A stretch of DNA of 64,000 nt from NCBI GenBank assembly GCA_010015655.1, contig ML976730.1, forward strand, positions 60,218 to 124,217. The letters are read 5' to 3'. The DNA comes from Bimuria novae-zelandiae CBS 107.79 (Eukaryota > Ascomycota > Dothideomycetes > Pleosporales > Didymosphaeriaceae). The notes beneath the pieces were generated by a model, which was not told the DNA's origin, did not search any database, and saw only the letters and a program-made list of their open reading frames with translations. The position numbers and the translations under genes were made by a program. The first letter of the stretch is position 1; each line of letters opens with the position of its first letter. Shown one piece after another: positions 22,877-34,700 of this stretch.

Positions 22877-25000
22877 CCCTGCCGAGACAGTCAGTGCGCC
22901 GCGACACTAACGCGCCACCCCAACAGATGTAGCACCTCAACTTTGACGCGCCGCATCTCCACCAATATGGATCCGATTGAGGCTGCAATCATCGCTATCG
23001 ACTCACGAGAACCTGGAGAAACTTTCTCATATAGAAAAATTGCAGAAGAATTTGGTGTTGTGCGGTCAACATTAACGCGCTAGCATAGACGCGCCATGCA
23101 GGCGCGTACACAGCTACTATAGACTTGCTAAAATCTCAACTAATAATAAGAATCTAAGCTCCTATAGTATATATAGCGTTTTACTTAGAAAGGTCTACCC
23201 CCTACGCGTTAGATAATCTAAAACTTTATATTAATTATTACTAAAAAGGATGTCTCTATATAATAAGTTAATTACTTTATTAGGCGCCACCCTAACTCCC
23301 TAATCTCGCGATGGACGACTAGGCTAGATAGTAATTGCTACAACGCTAATTTAGGCGTAAGATATAGGCTCTACTTTAAGCTTCTATATAAAAAAATTAT
23401 AAAGTATAGCATAGAGCCTCAGCATACCTATAATATGGACGAAAAAGGCTTCCTACTCGGCATCACCGGCAGGTCAAAAAGGATCTTCGACAGGCCTATA
23501 TATAAGAGTCGCCAAGTGAGGCAATCTATCCAGGATGGCAGTCGTGAGTGGATCTCGCTCATCGCATGTATATGCGCCGATGGATCTACTGTTAATTTAT
23601 CACTAATCTATCAATCTAACGCTAAGACTCTACAATCAAGCTAGGTTAAAGAAATTAACGTTAATTCTTATAAAGTCTTTATTACCTTATTAACCTCTAG
23701 ATAGTCAAACAACGAGATAGGGCTTTAATGGCTAAAACAGGTGTTTAATCGCTATACTAAGGAGAAGGCTTAATAATAGTAGCAACTCCTAGTCCTTAAT
23801 AGGCATGGATCTCACGTTACTATAGATTTTATCGACTACTGTGATTAGAAAAAGATCCTCCTTGCGATATTTCCCCCTCACGCCACTTATACGCTACAGC
23901 CTCTAGACGTTTGTGTGTTTAAGTCTCTTTCTACTGCCTACTCTGACGAGCTCTCCGCATACCTGTATAGGAGTTAGGGGCTATTAATAATCGCTAAAAG
24001 AGACTTCTTTACACTATTTTAGAGGGCCTAGACAACGTTAGTTACGCTATAATTAATTACTAAAGCTTTTAAGTGTATAGGTATCTTACCGCCAGATCCT
24101 ACACTAATCCTTAGTTAATTTAATAGAAATAAGTCTCTAGAATAAAGATCGCGCGAAAGTTTTACTTTAGTACTTAGCGCGTTTAATTAGCGCAAAATCG
24201 ATTAGCTTTTAAAGGTTGTTGTTAATACAGGGGGAGGTAATAAGGCCAAGAAGCTAAGTCGCACTATACACTTAATCTTTATATAAAAGTAGCTTCTAGA
24301 GCATGAGAATCAGGGGCTACAAGAAGCCCTCACAAACCAGAAACGGCGTCAAACAAAGGCAGGACTCTACCTTTTAAGCAGCTAGATAAGTGGCATAGAG
24401 GATCTGTTTTCTGGTTACCTGCCCGCGTACAGAGGGCGCGCGATTTTCTCAGCTAACAAAAGGCTAAAAAGCAACAACTACAACTCTAGAAAAGTAAGCA
24501 GAGAGATCTAGATAGCAAATAGGCAGCTTAAAGCTTATTTACTATAAAAGAAGCGTATTGCGCGTGCGATAGCTAGAAATACGCGCGCTAAGAAAAAAGC
24601 TAATTAGGCTACTAAGTAACGCCTCTGTTAACAGGCTCGCAAGACTTAATAATAACTTTAAAAACGTCTTAAAATTGCTAAAAAGGGAAGCTAGAATGCT
24701 TTAAAAGCTACTTATATAATTATAAAGAGGAAGAAGCCTACGCCGGCATCTATACGCGTTAATATAATAATATCTACGCTATTAGCGCTAGTATCGCGTA
24801 GTGGCTAAATAATTAAAATACTAAGTAGATATTTATAATTTAACTAGCTAGCAATCTTCTATAGCTCTATAAAATCTTAACTCTAGAAAATTTCGCGATA
24901 AAAGCTTTTGTGTAAAACTCTACAGCCTCATGTTGCTGGCTGCGGTGCTGGTGTTGGGGTGGCGCGTTAGTGTCGCGGCGCACTAACTGTCTCGGCAGGG
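22877..25000 (+). mobile_element. Pogo/Fot-type DNA transposon, copy 2, heavily RIP-decayed
   Basis: The 49-bp terminal inverted repeats at 22877-22925 and 24952-25000 (outer end CCCTGCCGAGACAGT) differ at one C/T position. TA flanks both ends (22875-22876, 25001-25002). Length is 2124 bp. TIR sequence differs from the neighbouring element at 20689-22789, so they are distinct families. They lie head to tail only 87 bp apart. Confidence 0.9.
22967..24830 (+). pseudogene. decayed Pogo/Fot-type transposase
   Basis: An ATG at 22967 starts MDPIEAAI followed by a helix-turn-helix like that of the neighbouring transposase (YRKIAEEFGVVRSTLTR), then TAG. A central block 23435-23644 keeps MDEKGFLLGITGRSKRIFDR and CICADGS, the DDE core. 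Elsewhere the frame is full of TAG/TAA in AT-rich sequence. The right boundary is approximate. Confidence 0.8.
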
Positions 25001-25002
25001 TA

Positions 25003-25720
25003 AGAACGGAGGCTGTACCAAGCAATTGCAGGGAATCCTCAGAATTACCTCTAATGGATCAGTTTGGTTGTTGAAGGGAGCCTTCAGAACGACGGTATGT
25101 GGATCATCAATCTTCGGCAAACCTTGCCGATTTTCTGTGCTCGTGCGCCCTTCCTCGGACACCAGCCGAGCTCGGCAATCCTTCCTATCCCGCAAATTTC
25201 CCAACCCCACAAATGACCTAATGAGGCATCCCGTGGGGAAACACTCCCACTAAACCTCAACAACACGTGCAGCAAGCCTCGTCATCTGCAAAGTCGCCTC
25301 AACGACTTGGCTCCATTTTGCCTGCACCGCATACCTGCAAATCAATTCCGCAAGCGGCATGCAAGTGATGCTGGGGCTGCTCCTCGGGACCAATCATCGT
25401 AAAAGCTGATGTGGACCTCAGGCAAAACACGATACGAGATGTGGGTTTCCTGGGGTATGGGGCCGAGAAGTAAGGCGCAAAAACACTGCAAGCGCCAATC
25501 GAGGAGAGCTTTTGGTACGTTCGGGCTTGCGGACGTGAGTTGAGCGAGGAAGAAGATATCCGAGGGAGTAGTTTTGTGATGGATATAAGAGGCTGAAGGT
25601 ATATGTCGATCCATGGTACAATAGCCGGCAATAACCTGCGGGCTTCAACGTCTGTCACCACGTCGTCACTTACACCGCGTGCTTGTTTACCTCTACCATC
25701 GTCAAACTCCACAAGCAGCT
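25003..25720. other. 5' flank of the sugar transporter gene
   Basis: Unique DNA between the Pogo island and the transporter ATG. Contains the 12-bp palindrome GCCGAGCTCGGC at 25165-25176, a possible but unproven regulator site. Short minus-strand frames (25299-25712) have no recognisable domain and overlap each other. Confidence 0.4.
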
Positions 25721-27594
25721 ATGGCGCGGAAATATCTGGGTGGGTCAGGGGAAAGACTGACTATCTGGATCAGTATCGCTGCAAGCACTGTTCTCATGTA
25801 AGAGCATATGCAAAGGGCCAGCTGATGTCTGAGATACTGATGAAATGCTAGCTTTTACGGATATGACCAAGGTGTCTTTGGCAATGTGATCATTAGCGAA
25901 GATTTCCTCGAGACCTTTGGGCACCCTTCGGCCAACATGCAAGTGAGTTGAAATACATTGATACAGTGAGCAGCATTGACCATATTTTCAGGGCGTCATG
26001 ACGAGCATCTACAACATCGGCTGTTTCATAGGAGCTATGTCTACTATCTGGACTGGCGACATCCTCGGACGCCCACGACAAATCATTGTCGGATCCACTG
26101 TGATCGGCATCGGTGCCATCATTCAAACAACAAGCTATGGTGTCCCGCAAATGATGGTCGGCAGGATCGTCGCCGGACTAGGCACTGGGATGAACACTGC
26201 TACAGCGGGAGTCTGGCAAGCCGAGACCAGCAAAATGAGCAGCCGAGGGAAACTCGTTATTATACAAATGGGTACGTCACATCCTCGTCTCCACCGTCCA
26301 TCTGCTGAATCAACACAGCAAACTGCATCACTGGCTTCTCCATCAGCAACTGGCTCACCCTCGGCTTCTCCTTCGCACCACGCGACGTCGCATGGCGCTT
26401 CCCGCTAGCATTCCAACTCTTCTTCACCTTCTGCATCTACGCTCTCTGCCCCTTCCTCCCCGACTCGCCGCGTCTCCTTATCCGCAAAGGGAAGCACGAG
26501 GAAGCGCTCGAAGTCCTAGCCGCTTTGGAGGGCCACGGAGCGACGCCAGAGTCGCCTTCAGTGCGCACGCAATACAACATCATCAAGGACATTCTCGACC
26601 GCGAGCATATGAATACGTACACTTGGGGGCAACTGCTTACCGGGAAGGGCCCCAATGGTGTCCTCAGACGCATGATTCTGGGCGCTTGGATGCAGGCCAT
26701 GAACCAGATTTCGGGTATCAATGTGACAAGCTACTACATGAGCTATATTTTCATCAATGCACTGGGCATCTCGGAGCTGCTGAGCCGGATTTTGGCTGCT
26801 GCTGGGTCGCTCGATTATTTGATCTTTGCTTGTTTGGCGTACTTTGTCATTGAGAGATATGGACGGCGCAAGGTACGGTCTCCGCCGTGGCTGATTTATG
26901 AGTTGCTAACGGGAGATAGGTCATGATGGTATCAGCCACCGCATGCTCAACCTGCTGGATCATGATCGCCATCGCACTAGGGATCTCTGCCAACGGTGGA
27001 GACGAGTACAGGCTCGGCATTGTCGCAGTTTCGTTCTTCTTCGTGTTCTTCGCCAGCTTTGGAATGGGCGTGCTCGGTGTACCGTGGTTGTATCCTACCG
27101 AGTGAGTCACCAACTTATCGCAACCAAACATCGTCACTGACACTTACAGGATCAACGCGCTCGAGATGCGTACTAAAGGCGCTTCGCTAGCCATGAGCAC
27201 AAACTGGATCATGAACTACGCCGTGGTGCAAGTCACGCTTCCCGGTATCCAGAACATTGGGTGGAAGTTCTGGATCATCTGGGCCGTGATCTGCTTCTCC
27301 TTTATTCCAATTACGTACTTCTTCTACCCGGAGACAGCGAATCGGTGCGTCACTCATAATTCTCCATACAAGGATTATAGGAGAAAGCTAATCTTACATA
27401 GTACCCTCGAGGACATCGACCGCTTCTTCGAAACCAGTCCCGGTCTCTTCGTTCATAGGAATAAGTTGGCTATCCAACTGCATCGACCTGAGGAATTCAT
27501 CGAGGCCGATGAGCGCATCGCAAATGCGCAAGCTGAGTATGAGAAAGACCTCGGCGAGAAGAACGAGTTTGTAGAGACAAAGGAGGCTGCCTAG
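25721..27594 (+). CDS. MFS sugar transporter (sugar porter family)
   Basis: Seven exons give 523 residues: 25721-25797, 25852-25942, 25992-26271, 26319-26872, 26920-27101, 27150-27344 and 27402-27594. All introns are 47-57 bp and phases agree. Family marks: FYGYDQGVFGNV in helix 1, DILGRPRQIIVGS, the helix-4/5 region GRIVAGLGTGMNTATAGVWQ, PDSPRLLIRKGKHEEA after helix 6, QISGINVTSYYMSYIF in helix 7, VIERYGRRK, and the helix-12 end FYPETANRTLEDID. Sugar porters of this type move hexoses or related sugars by proton symport or facilitated diffusion at the plasma membrane; substrate cannot be read here. It is convergent with the dehydrogenase, 58 bp between stops. Confidence 0.9.
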
Positions 27595-27652
27595 AACCGC
27601 GCATCTCTCCAAGCAGTAAACAAAGTATTGATGTCATTCGTTCGAAAATAGA

Positions 27653-28826
27653 TCAAGGCTCGTTCTCGTAGCCTTCTAGGAAGTTGACTGTCAATACATT
27701 CCGCTTCTTTTTCAGCAACGCCTCTCGTCCTTTCTCCAATAATCGCGTCACATCTTGCCGACAGTCTAAGAGCGAGTCAGTTTGCCTTTGGAATGAATGG
27801 AGGTATCGCTCACCAATATACAACCCCCTCAAATCCTTTCCCTCGCCCGTCGCAAGCCACGCACAAGTCTGCCCGCACAACACCGGCGGATCTTTAAACA
27901 GCTCTTTGAAATACTCTTCATCCTTTGGGTTCCCATACTTCTCTTGCACGTCCTTCGGTGCACCCGCTACCATTCTATTAGCCAAATACTTCAACCCCGC
28001 GTCAGTAGGGAGACTCACAAGCGCCCATCCCTGTCAACACACCCCCTGGATGCAACGCATAAAAATGAATCGCCGGATCCAATCCATCCAGTGCCATCTC
28101 CCGCTGCAGTGTATGCGTCGCCCGTGTCAGTGCTGCCTTGGACGTCACGTAGCCCAGCGTCATCGGCACGTCTACCGTAGCGCTGCGAGAAGCGATGTTA
28201 ATGATGCAGCCGTAGCCGCGGTCGCGCATGCGCGGTAAGACCGTGTGGATGGTTAGAAGAGGCTGGCCATACGTCAATACATCCCTTCTTCTAATGTTTC
28301 TCTCTAGCACAGAAGGTGGGGAACGGAGGGAGCGTGCCTTACGCCTTTAAAATTCACTTCGATCTGTTTCCAAAAAGACTGGAAGTCTGACATTATCAGC
28401 GGCCGCTGAACGAGTATCCCCGCGTTATTCACAAGCACACTATCACCATATCAGCATCTCGTCGCTTTCCTCTCCCCCTTTTCTCTGAACTCACTCAACA
28501 AGACCCAGATCCCTCTCCACCGCATCCAGCGTCGTAACAACACTGTTCTGGTCCGAAACATCGCACGCGTACACTCCCACTTTTACCCCATGTTTCTCGC
28601 ACGCTTTTTTGGTGTTCTGTAGCTTCTCGGTGGATAAGTCAAGGATAGCAACGTTGGCGCCTGATTGCGCGAGGGATTGTGCAATAGCAGCGCCGATGCC
28701 TTGTGCTGCACCGGTTATGACTGCGAATTTTCCGGTGTTCTTGTTTTTGAGGGCTTCTGGGGTGATGGGGCCGTAGGGCGCGTGGTGGAGGGGGACGGTG
28801 GAGGTGCCGAATTCGTTGGGATCCAT
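27653..28826 (-). CDS. short-chain dehydrogenase/reductase (SDR)
   Basis: Four exons, 28495-28826, 28343-28439, 28019-28262 and 27653-27966, give 328 residues. Introns are 28440-28494, 28263-28342 and 27967-28018 (TACTGAC branch point in the last). The NAD(P)-binding motif TGAAQGIG is at 38-45, NNAG follows at about 113-116 across the first splice, catalytic Ser is near 168 (INIASRSA) and the Tyr-Lys pair is YVTSK at 181-185. Cofactor preference and substrate are unknown. The ATG at 28826 is chosen because the NAD-binding fold begins normally from it; a longer open frame upstream to 29114 is not needed. The C-terminal about 100 residues extend past the core SDR fold. Confidence 0.86.
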
Positions 28827-29149
28827 GGCTGAGAGTTCCTGAGGTTGAGATGATTGGTGTCTTATAATTGTCGCAACATTTACATATTGCGGTAATAGTA
28901 CAGTAGAAGGTAGTTTGAGGAATGTATGCGGGGTTTTGGAGTAGCTGGATGCTGGCGGGGCCCCACATTCACGATGCGGGGAACTATGTAGCGTTTGGAG
29001 AACGCGCTTCGCGTTCCAGATGGTGGTTTTCTTTGCATGTAGGAAATTACAGGGTAGAAAATAGTTGAACTGGTAAATGTTGAGCTGTGAGGCCGAGATG
29101 TTACACAAGGACACGAAGACTAAGGATATCTTTCACTCTGTTTGCGCGC

Positions 29150-30151
29150 TTATCTGCGTGGAGACTTGAGAGCTCCGCCAGAATCGTAACCGTCGAGAAA
29201 CCTCATCTCTGCTTCTGAGTCGGGCGGGTCGCCGGGTTCCTAACCGCGCTTTTGTTCATCGTCCTCAAATCCCGGTTCCCCGGTCAGCAGATTACGCACA
29301 TCTCTTATACCCCTGAACATGAAAGACCCTTCGCCCATATTATCCAACTGCTACATTTTATCCAAAAATGCCCCGCTGCCGTCATTTTCCACACACATGT
29401 CCTGTAGCTCCTTCTCGTTCATCGTCTCCGCGATTTTATACATCGCATCCGGCAAGTCGTTATCCCGCCCCAACCGATTCCGCAACTGAAGTCCAAATAA
29501 CCCTTCAGCGAAACAGATAGTCTTCCCAATTTTGCGCAGCGTCTCCAGGGCCGACTTCTTCGTCCCGTACGTAGCGTGCAGCGCGCCGGCTTGTCGGCCA
29601 ATCGCTGCGATGCTGCCCTCAATATCGCTGGCTAGGGCAGCGAGTGACACGTCGTCAACGTCTAAGCCACTTAAAATGCAGTATCTGTCATCGTTGATGT
29701 CGAGCCAGATGGACCTTAAGATGTCGTCGAAATCGATATCGTTGACGCGCACCAGCTTCCTTCTTGTACGGTTGCGAGCGTGACATTGGCGGACGTAGTC
29801 TGCTACGTCGGGATAGGTTAGGGTCATCTGATAAAGAATTGCAGATACGGTTTTGCCGTGGTCTTTGGCATTCAGTGCGGGGATGGATGTGAACAAGTCG
29901 CCGTTTGGTGGTGGGAGCGCAGGCTGCGAAGAGTCGCCATTTGTGTTTACTCGGGCGCGCTTGCGGGAGGGCTCTATAGTTAGCGGTGAGAATAAGGAGA
30001 GCGGGAGACGGTATTTTGGCTGAAGATGAGATGGATCTGCTTGTGTCCGTCCGTCCACGGTTGCTTGGGTAACGTTCGACACGGCAGAGCGTGGATCTAT
30101 CTGACGCGCGAGCACGTGCCCGTGAGTGCATCGCGACGTGTCTAACTTCAA
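29150..30151 (-). CDS. hypothetical fungal protein, probably decaying at both ends
   Basis: The open frame 29351-30151 has a Ser/Pro-rich N-terminus with a basic patch (PSRKRARVN) and a conserved-looking helical core (FGTKKSALETLRKIGKTICF equivalent: YGTKKSALETLRKIGKTICF; then LPDAMYKIAETMNEKELQDM). From memory this core resembles a family of uncharacterised Dothideomycete proteins. No in-frame ATG occurs before about residue 108, so either an upstream exon is missed or the start is lost. After TAG at 29351-29353 the same frame remains protein-like (LDNMGEGSFMFRGIRDVRNL) to TAG 29240-29242 and TAA 29150-29152, suggesting the true C-terminus is further on and the first TAG is a nonsense change. 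Function unknown. Confidence 0.45.
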
Positions 30152-30265
30152 AGAGACTAGTAGGCACCCCCTGGAGGATCCATCCGGTGTTGCCCATCCT
30201 CACGATTCTTCGTCTTCCCACATGTACAATGGGCAGGCTATCCATCCCTTCACCAGACACCTGTC

Positions 30266-31682
30266 TCAAAGCAGCTTCCAGTGCTTCAGCAGCAAGTTGG
30301 TACCACTCAGCAGGCCCGTCATGCCGGTGTACACTATCACAGCCCCAAAACCACTACCATAGCCTCCCATAGCTTTATCTTGCCATGGTTTTCCCTTGAT
30401 AAGCGCATCGCTGAGCGGTCCTGAAATCACGTTTCCAATACCTTTTCCGAAGCAAAGATGGGTAAGGACCATCGGATTGGTAACACCTCCTCTTCCATCT
30501 CCCTCCTTCTTCGCCAGCTCTTTCATGATACCTGGCCAGATCGCAGGCCAGCATCCGGCAAATAACCCGTAGAAGACGCAGAAGACGTATAAAGTGGCCA
30601 GGTTCGACGCTAGACCCCAAATCGCTAGGACGGATGTTGCTACACCGGCGGCGGATATGAACATGCAGGTCGTGACATGTAGCCTGTCACTGATGTGACC
30701 CATAAGTACAAGGCTAACCGTCGCAGAGATGTTGACAAGTATAATGGTCAACGCTGCCAAGAAGTGAGAAGCACCCAGCGTCGTCCGCGCGTACGTCGGC
30801 AGATAGATCGTCGGCAAGAAGTAGCCCGTTGCTTCGATGATATTCGCGAGTTGGTACAACACGAACAATCTCGAGGTGGCGAATCCCTGCTTCAGCGGCT
30901 GTCTCTGTACGCTAGCAGAATGCGGCAACCGGGGCTTCACCCAAAACGACAACGGTGCTGAGATGGCGCATAGAATACCCGCGCAAATCTGAGCAGTCTT
31001 CGCGAACCCAACTTTCTGAAGCAGGGCTTCGAGCACGAGCGGGAGGACGGCACCGCCGAAACCAGCGGCGCTCCAGACGATTCCGTACGCGAGGCCTTTG
31101 CGGCGGACGAACCACTCGTCGATGTACAAGGTGCAGGGGCAGTACGAGATGCATCCTCCGAAGCCGAAGACGACTCCTTGCGTGATGATGAGTTGGGGTA
31201 CGCTGGTGCAGAAGGAGCTCATGGCTAGGCCTATAGAAGCGATGAAGAGGCCTGCAAGTGTGAACCAGCGGGCTTGTTGAGGGTACATCTTGCACACCAT
31301 GACGATAAATGGGGCGCCTAAGTACAGGATTCCGGTTGTGGTGGTGCCGATAGCGGCGATGCTGCCTGAGCCTGCGAATGGTGCGTGGGAGGAATAGTAA
31401 TCTTGGAAGACACCAAAGGAGAAGCCGAAACCTGCATGCATGTCAATTCACTGTGTTGAGCTGGGAAGGAGGAAAGAAGTTACCGAACGTCACTGCTTCC
31501 ACTCCCCAACACGCCGCTAGGAAGAGCCATGCCTGTTTGCCAGAGTCCACTGGCGGAAGAGACGGGAACCCATTGGTAGTGTCTTGCGGCTCATTGCTGT
31601 TGGCTAATATCTCTTGTTGCCGCTCAATGCTCCTGGGCGCGTCCAAATGGAGAGAGTGGAGCTCGACGGTGCTTGTTGCCAT
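30266..31682 (-). CDS. MFS transporter, monocarboxylate (MCT/SLC16)-like
   Basis: Exons 31484-31682 and 30266-31431 with a 52-bp intron (31432-31483) give 454 residues. A 50-residue soluble N-terminus precedes helix 1 (KQAWLFLAACWGVEAVTFGF). The region after the splice (FSFGVFQDYYSSHAPFAG) and later CISYCPCTLYIDEWFVRRKG and VWSAAGFGGAVLPLVLEALL are characteristic of fungal MCT-like transporters, which carry monocarboxylates or similar organic acids across the plasma membrane. The C-half includes GHISDRLHV and VFYGLFAGCWPAIWPG. Substrate unknown. A gypsy retrotransposon is inserted 63 bp upstream of the ATG, so its promoter is likely altered. Confidence 0.87.
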
Positions 31683-31744
31683 GACGTTCTGTGGGAAGAA
31701 GATGGTTCCGAGATGAGGATGCCCAAGTGTATTGCAGGATCTCT

Positions 31745-34700
31745 TGTAAGGGGCTGCGCAAAGGTTGCCGATGCCTGGTAACAGGATTGTATTCGATAAG
31801 GAGCAAACTATCTACAAGTAAGGCCAAACTTATATGTGCGCTGTTATTGTCAAGAAGATTCGAGAGATTTTTAAGGCCCCACTTAGTCTAAAGGAGCACT
31901 GAGAGTTTTACTAAGGGTTTTACTAAGGAATAGTATAATAAGGCATCTAGCCTATTACATTACCCCCCTCCTCTCTCATGGCGTCTAGATAAAGGTTATT
32001 AGATCCACGCTAAAACCCTGCAGGAAGAAGTTATATATTAGAGTCTTAATATAGCTCTATAAATTGCTCCTATTAAATCTTCGCTTTAGTATTTTGGAGG
32101 TTTTTAGCTAGCTCTATAGTTAGTAGGTAGTAGCCTTTCCATTTTACTTTATACCACCACTTCTATCCCTGTCCGCGTTGTCGGTACACTTCTACTAATA
32201 TATCTTCTACTTCCTACATATCTGCGCCATTAGTATCTACCTAAATTAGCAGTGGCTGGTCGTTATCCTTTATTTAGCTTAGTAAGGGGTCTGATGCTGC
32301 TAGTTAGAGTCGGTTAACATAAAAAATATTATAAGGGCCTAGAGGTGTATTTAGTTAAACTATATGCGTGTTTATTACCTTAATAACTGTGTACTTCGCG
32401 CTCCTCTAGTCTAGCTTTTTTAATTTTCGGCCTGTAGCAAACTGCTTGTCTAATTTCAGCCATACTTTGTCGCCAACGCGGAGGTGTGGCGCTTCTTAGC
32501 GATGCCTATTAGCTTGACGTTCCTGCTCTTGCTATTCCTATGCCATAGATGCTTGCGCAAGTTCTACAAGGTAGCGTAGTTTAGTGATAATAGACTTGGC
32601 TTTCTCGCGGTCAGACCTCTCATGTGTAGTGTACTTTCTGCGATTGGCGCCCGCAGGTATCTCTAGCTGTAGTGGGTTAATATTATACCCATGCTAAAGG
32701 AAGAAAGGAGACATCCTTGTCGTTATTACGTCTCGTCCTTTAATTACAATTTGTGCTAGCGGGCAGAGAGGTGCCCAGTCACTTTGAGCCTAGCTGATAA
32801 AGGCTTTTATGTATGTCTCCTATGTGCTGTTCATGCGCTCTATTACTCTATTAGTTTAAGCATAGAATGCTGTGGATAATTACCACTTAATCTAAAGAAT
32901 CTCGCAGAGTCTTGTCCAGAACACGCTGACAAATTAGCTACCTCGATCTAACGTAATTATATTAGGAATCTAATAGTAGGCAATAATATACGTGATAAAC
33001 GCTTGCACTATTATCTTTGTTTTTAAGTTTACTAGTGGCACAAACACGACGTCTTTACTCAGGCGGTTAGTAATAACTATAAGGTTTATATTACTATTGC
33101 TCTCTAGTAAGCCCTTAACAAAGTCCATCGAGATCTCCTTCTAGATTTGTTCGGGCACTAGCAGGGGTTTTAAAAAGCCTTGCAGACCATCTCTCCACGG
33201 TTTTGTTCTTCCGCATGTATCGCAGTTCCGTATATATCGTCGAATATCGTTAGACATTCCTGGCTAAAAGAAGTCTCTTGCAATTATCTTGTATATAATC
33301 TCTTTGCCAGGGTGCCCAGTAGCCACAGAACAGTGTATCTGCTTAATAATAGACGTTCGTAGGGGTTCGTGGTTTAGTACCTATTTTCGTCCTCGAAAGT
33401 AGAGCACTTGGTCCTCAACCTTACATTTTATAATTAAGTATTTAATCTAGAGTGTAATAGAGAATTTCTATTATTTACTTTCTATAGCTTGGCGTGCTTC
33501 TTAATAAACTAGGTCTTTCTTAATTAACTTAACCTAGAGGTTCTTAATAGTATCTTAATCTCGTGTGTCTTCTTAAGTATTTCCTTAAATTGCGGCGGGT
33601 AGAGCACGAACTTTTATCGACATTACTATAATACCTATCTTTTTATTAGTGTTGTCTAATTCCTTATAGTACGATATAGTAGGCTTTAAGACTTGTACGA
33701 GTCTCCTCTATAGTCGGTCATCGCTAGTGTCTGCGGGTAGATCCTGCTCTCGCCGGGATAATACGTCTGCTCGGATATTTTGCTTGCCTGGCCTATAGAG
33801 GATCTCCATATTATATCTGCCTAGGATAAGCAACTAGCGAACCTGTTTCTCGTTTAACATTCGCGGCTTTATAAAGTACTCTAAGTTCTTATGGTTAGTA
33901 ACCACCTTAAACTTTTCTACTAATCGAAGTTTAGCATCCTATTCTTTAAGTCCTCTAATAACTACTAGTAGTTCTTTATTATAGATTTTATAGTTATATT
34001 CGGCAGGCGTGTTCTTTCTTAAGAAGTAGGCACAGGGACGTAGGATTCCGTTCTTGTCGTATTAAGATAGTACTCTAACAGTGATATAACTAGATAAGTC
34101 GCATTCTATAACTGTATCGCGGTCTGCTTAGAACTGGGCCAACACTAGTTCGGATATAAAGACTTTCTTAAGTGTATCGAAGGCCTTCTATTCCTCTACT
34201 GTCTATCTGAAGGTAACGTTGCCTGTAAGTCTTATAAGGGGAGCAGCAATTTGGCCAAAATTTTAGATAAATTATTAGTAGAAATTAGCAAAGCCTAGAA
34301 AGCTTTGTATACCCTTAATAGTCTTTAGCGCCTCCTAATCCTTAATAGCTTTAACCTTTTTTAGGTCCATGCGTGTGCCCTTTCTAGCTTTAATAATAAA
34401 GCTAAGATACTTTATAATCTTAACCTTAAACTCGCACTTCTTAATATTAAGATATAACCTAGCTTCTTTTAGCTATATAAGCACTTTGTTAACTTGCTCG
34501 CGATATTTCTAGAAAGAACCGTTTATATAGATAAGGACATCGTCAAGATACGCTGTGCAGAAATCGTCTAAATATTCGCGGAGTATCTAGTTAATATACT
34601 GTTAGAATGTGCTAGGGGCATTCGCTAGTCTAAATAGTGTAATAAGCTATTTAAATAATTTAAAACGTGTTTAGAAAGCTATAAGCCACTCGTCCCCTTC

